Positions 32,641 to 34,908 of a stretch of DNA of 34,908 nt are shown here, one piece after another (the stretch's first letter is position 1; each line of letters opens with the position of its first letter). The stretch is from positions 1 through 34,908 of the forward strand of contig UBXM01000049.1 in the NCBI GenBank assembly GCA_900469445.1, written 5' to 3'. The stretch comes from Hyphomicrobiales bacterium (GTDB taxonomy: Bacteria; Pseudomonadota; Alphaproteobacteria; Rhizobiales; Rhizobiaceae). A program made the translations under genes and the position numbers. The notes beneath the pieces are model-generated. The model was not told the origin of the DNA, did not search any database, and was given only the letters and a program-made list of their open reading frames with translations.

Positions 32641-33579
32641 ATGGTCTTCTTCCCTCATCGCCACCTCCTCGGCATCAAGGGTCTTACCGAACAGGACATC
32701 ACCTATCTTCTCGACAAGGCCGACGAGGCCGTGAAGATTTCCCGGCAGCGGGAGAAAAAGACGTCCACATTACGCGGCCTCACCCAGATCAACCTGTTCT
32801 TCGAAGCCTCGACGCGCACGCAGTCGTCCTTCGAGCTCGCCGGCAAACGGCTTGGCGCCGACGTGATGAACATGTCGGTCGGCAATTCTTCGGTGAAGAA
32901 GGGCGAGACCCTGATCGACACCGCGATGACGCTGAACGCCATGCGCCCCGACGTGCTGGTGCTGCGCCACTCTTCGGCGGGAGCTGCAGCGCTGCTCGCC
33001 CAGAAGGTCGCCTGCTCGGTGGTCAATGCCGGCGATGGCCAGCATGAACATCCGACCCAGGCCCTGCTCGATGCGCTGACGATCCGCCGCGCCAAGGGCA
33101 AGCTGTCGCGCATCATCGTTGCAATCTGCGGCGATGTTCTGCATTCGCGCGTCGCCCGCTCCAACATCCTGCTGCTCAACGCGATGGGCGCCCGCGTCCG
33201 CGTCGTTGCACCTTCGACGCTGCTTCCCTCCGGCATCCGCGACATGGGCGTCGAGGTTTGCCGCACGATGGAAGAAGGCCTAAAGGATGCCGATGTCGTG
33301 ATGATGCTGCGCCTGCAGCGCGAGCGCATGGCCGGCGCCTTCGTGCCTTCGGTGCGCGAATATTTCCGCTTCTACGGGCTCGATGCGGAAAAGCTGAAGG
33401 CTGCCAAGGAAGACGCACTCGTCATGCATCCCGGCCCGATGAACCGCGGCGTCGAAATTTCGTCCGAAGTGGCCGATGGTCCGCAGAGCGTCATCGAACA
33501 GCAGGTCGAGATGGGGGTCGCGGTGCGCATGGCCGTGATGGAGACGCTTCTGACCTCCAACCAGGGAGAGCGCGCATGA
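32641..33579 (+). CDS. pyrB: Aspartate carbamoyltransferase catalytic subunit
   Basis: This 312-residue enzyme makes carbamoyl aspartate in pyrimidine synthesis. It shows the carbamoyl-phosphate site FFEASTRTQSSFE (STRTQ 57-61), the 80s-loop lysines (SSVKKGETL, 86-87), HEHPTQALLDA, GDVLHSRVARSN and MHPGPMNRGVEI. The frame runs 40 codons further upstream, but MVFFPHRHLLGIKGL at 32641 is the usual start, with GCGGAG about 9 bases ahead. No pyrI regulatory subunit is present; the overlapping downstream pyrC' suggests the PyrB-PyrC' dodecamer type. Confidence 0.96.
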   Translation: MVFFPHRHLLGIKGLTEQDITYLLDKADEAVKISRQREKKTSTLRGLTQINLFFEASTRTQSSFELAGKRLGADVMNMSVGNSSVKKGETLIDTAMTLNAMRPDVLVLRHSSAGAAALLAQKVACSVVNAGDGQHEHPTQALLDALTIRRAKGKLSRIIVAICGDVLHSRVARSNILLLNAMGARVRVVAPSTLLPSGIRDMGVEVCRTMEEGLKDADVVMMLRLQRERMAGAFVPSVREYFRFYGLDAEKLKAAKEDALVMHPGPMNRGVEISSEVADGPQSVIEQQVEMGVAVRMAVMETLLTSNQGERA

Positions 33580-34865
33580 AGTCCACCGTTCTCAAGGATG
33601 TTCGCATCCTCGATCCATCGCGCAATCTCGACGAGATCGGTACGATCATCATCGGCGAAGACGGACGCATCCTTGCTTGCGGCAAGGACGCCCTGAACCA
33701 GGGCGTACCGTACGGCGCGAGTGTCCGCGACTGCCAGGGTCTGGTCGCCACACCCGGCCTCGTCGATGCCCGCGTCTATGTCGGAGAACCGGGCGCCGAA
33801 CATACCGAGACGATCGAATCGGCCAGCCGTGCGGCGGCAGCCGGCGGCGTGACCTCCTTCATCATGATGCCGGACACCGATCCGGTGATCGACGACATCG
33901 CGCTTGTCGAATTCGTCCACAAGACGGCGCGCGACAAGGCGCTCGTCAACATCCATGCCGCCGCGGCTCTCACCAGAGGGCTCGAAGGCAAGGAGATGAC
34001 CGAATTCGGCCTGCTGCAGGAAGCCGGCGCCGTCGCCTTCACCAACGGTCGCCACGGCCTGTCCGATACGCTTCTCCTGCGCCGCGCGATGACTTACGCG
34101 CGCGAGTTCGACGCGGTCATCTCGCTCGAACTGCGCGAAAAATACCTCGGCAACGGCGTGATGAACGAAGGGCTGTTCGCCAGCTGGCTCGGGCTCTCCG
34201 GTGTTCCGAAGGAAGCGGAAATCATTCCGCTGGAACGTGATCTGAGGATCGCAGCCCTCACCAAGGGTAAATACCACGCTGCGAAGATCTCGGTGCCGGA
34301 ATCGGTCGAGGCGATGAAGGTTGCCCGTTCGCGCGGCGCCAATGTCACTTGCGGCATTTCGATCAACCATCTTTCGCTGAACGAAAACGACATCGGCGAA
34401 TATCGCAGCTTCTTCAAGCTCTCGCCGCCACTTCGAACCGAGGACGATCGCGTTTCCATGGCCGATGCACTGGCCGCAGGCGATATCGACATCATCGTTT
34501 CGTCGCACGATCCGCAGGATGTCGACACCAAGCGCCTTCCGTTTGCCGATGCCGCCGATGGCGCGATCGGGCTTGAGACCATGCTGTCGGCAGCCCTTCG
34601 CCTGCATCATGACGGTCGCGTACCGCTGATGCGGCTGATCGACGCCATGTCGACGCGGCCGGCACAGATCTTCGGCCTCGATGCCGGCACGCTGAAACCC
34701 GGTGCGAAGGCGGATATCACGCTGATCGATCTCGACGATCCCTGGATCGTTTCCAAGGAAGCAATCATCTCGCGGTCGAAGAACACGCCGTTCGACGAAG
34801 CCCGTTTCTCCGGCCGCGCTACCGCCACCTATGTGGCCGGCAAATGCGTGCATGATCTGGGCTAA
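33576..34865 (+). CDS. pyrC: Dihydroorotase-like PyrC' with substituted metal ligands (probably non-catalytic)
   Basis: This 429-residue protein has the dihydroorotase fold: PGLVDARVYVGEPG (58-73), ESASRAAAAGGVTSFIMMPDTDPV (81-104), GVMNEG (194-199) and TLKPGAKADITLIDLD near the end. The metal ligands are replaced. The HxH after PGLVD is Arg66-Val-Tyr68, the HCED-like histidine region reads ISLELRE, the second histidine region reads HAAKIS, and the ATDHAPH motif reads VSSHDPQ. This matches inactive PyrC' proteins that scaffold aspartate carbamoyltransferase, as in Pseudomonas. ATGA overlap with pyrB supports stoichiometric co-expression. A real dihydroorotase should be encoded elsewhere. Confidence 0.88.
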   Translation: MKSTVLKDVRILDPSRNLDEIGTIIIGEDGRILACGKDALNQGVPYGASVRDCQGLVATPGLVDARVYVGEPGAEHTETIESASRAAAAGGVTSFIMMPDTDPVIDDIALVEFVHKTARDKALVNIHAAAALTRGLEGKEMTEFGLLQEAGAVAFTNGRHGLSDTLLLRRAMTYAREFDAVISLELREKYLGNGVMNEGLFASWLGLSGVPKEAEIIPLERDLRIAALTKGKYHAAKISVPESVEAMKVARSRGANVTCGISINHLSLNENDIGEYRSFFKLSPPLRTEDDRVSMADALAAGDIDIIVSSHDPQDVDTKRLPFADAADGAIGLETMLSAALRLHHDGRVPLMRLIDAMSTRPAQIFGLDAGTLKPGAKADITLIDLDDPWIVSKEAIISRSKNTPFDEARFSGRATATYVAGKCVHDLG

Positions 34866-34870
34866 ATAGC

Positions 34871-34908
34871 CCCTCACCCTAGCCCTCTCCCCGCAAGCGG
34901 GGCGAGGG
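34871..34908. repeat. Rhizobial-type CCCTCTCCCCGC palindromic repeat downstream of pyrC', cut by the window end
   Basis: CCCTC-T-CCCCGC (34883-34894), AA, GCGGGG-C-GAGGG (34897-34908) form an 11-bp stem with one mismatch, preceded by CCCCTCACCCTAGC. Similar palindromes recur between genes in rhizobial genomes. It may also serve as a terminator of pyrBC'. It could extend past the window. Confidence 0.55.

Noticed and set aside
34866..34908. A CRISPR or tandem array start at the window end
   Set aside because: Only one palindromic unit is present; it fits the scattered rhizobial intergenic repeat type.

Overview
The window looks like a chromosomal core segment of a Rhizobiaceae alphaproteobacterium (Agrobacterium/Rhizobium type). 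This rests on the high GC content and on several family features. RNase E has an S1 domain interrupted by an acidic/Ala-Pro insert. There are DUF982 and DUF2155 proteins, a bacterial NDUFA12-type complex I subunit, a gatCAB set, a pyrB-pyrC' pair with a degenerate dihydroorotase, and weak Shine-Dalgarno usage. Nothing suggests a phage, plasmid or insertion sequence. The only classic accessory modules are a vapBC pair and a YjhX-like toxin gene.

Layout. 1-610: first six codons of tuf (minus) behind tRNA-Gly and tRNA-Tyr, with a good promoter. 607-4806: rlmB, a DUF982 protein, cysQ, a 48-residue secreted peptide gene, tRNA-Thr (minus) and nadK. 4880-10090 (minus): prfB with its programmed +1 frameshift, the class A penicillin-binding protein mrcA and the amidase amiC. 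10091-17812 (plus): a long structured leader, rne, a DsbA-like protein, aroQ-accB-accC and aat. 17832-21359 (minus): DUF2155, NDUFA12-like, two GNAT acetyltransferases and gatB. 21494-23736: DUF1294, two paralogous GNAT genes, and between them a YjhX/TopAI-like gene with an attenuator-like leader. 23727-26415 (minus): gatA, gatC and a UPF0173 hydrolase. 26416-27665: a strongly structured element that may encode a 22-residue peptide, then a PhnA-like protein and ruvX. 27602-28877 (minus): two small membrane proteins behind a CtrA-type box, and a TetR regulator. 29051-31620: an AEC-family permease divergent from tetR with a perfect palindrome between them, and an AidB-like acyl-CoA dehydrogenase. 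31876-34865 (plus): vapBC, then pyrB-pyrC'.

Functional themes are translation (tuf, tRNAs, prfB, gatCAB, aat, rlmB), envelope synthesis and division (mrcA, amiC), RNA decay (rne), fatty-acid initiation (accBC), aromatic and pyrimidine synthesis (aroQ, pyrBC') and NADP supply (nadK). The least explained signals are two short RNA-level systems. One is the 8-codon ORF plus mutually exclusive hairpins in front of the YjhX-like gene. The other is the element at 26487-26656, where a perfect Shine-Dalgarno sequence is paired over 14 bp to a downstream anti-Shine-Dalgarno copy.
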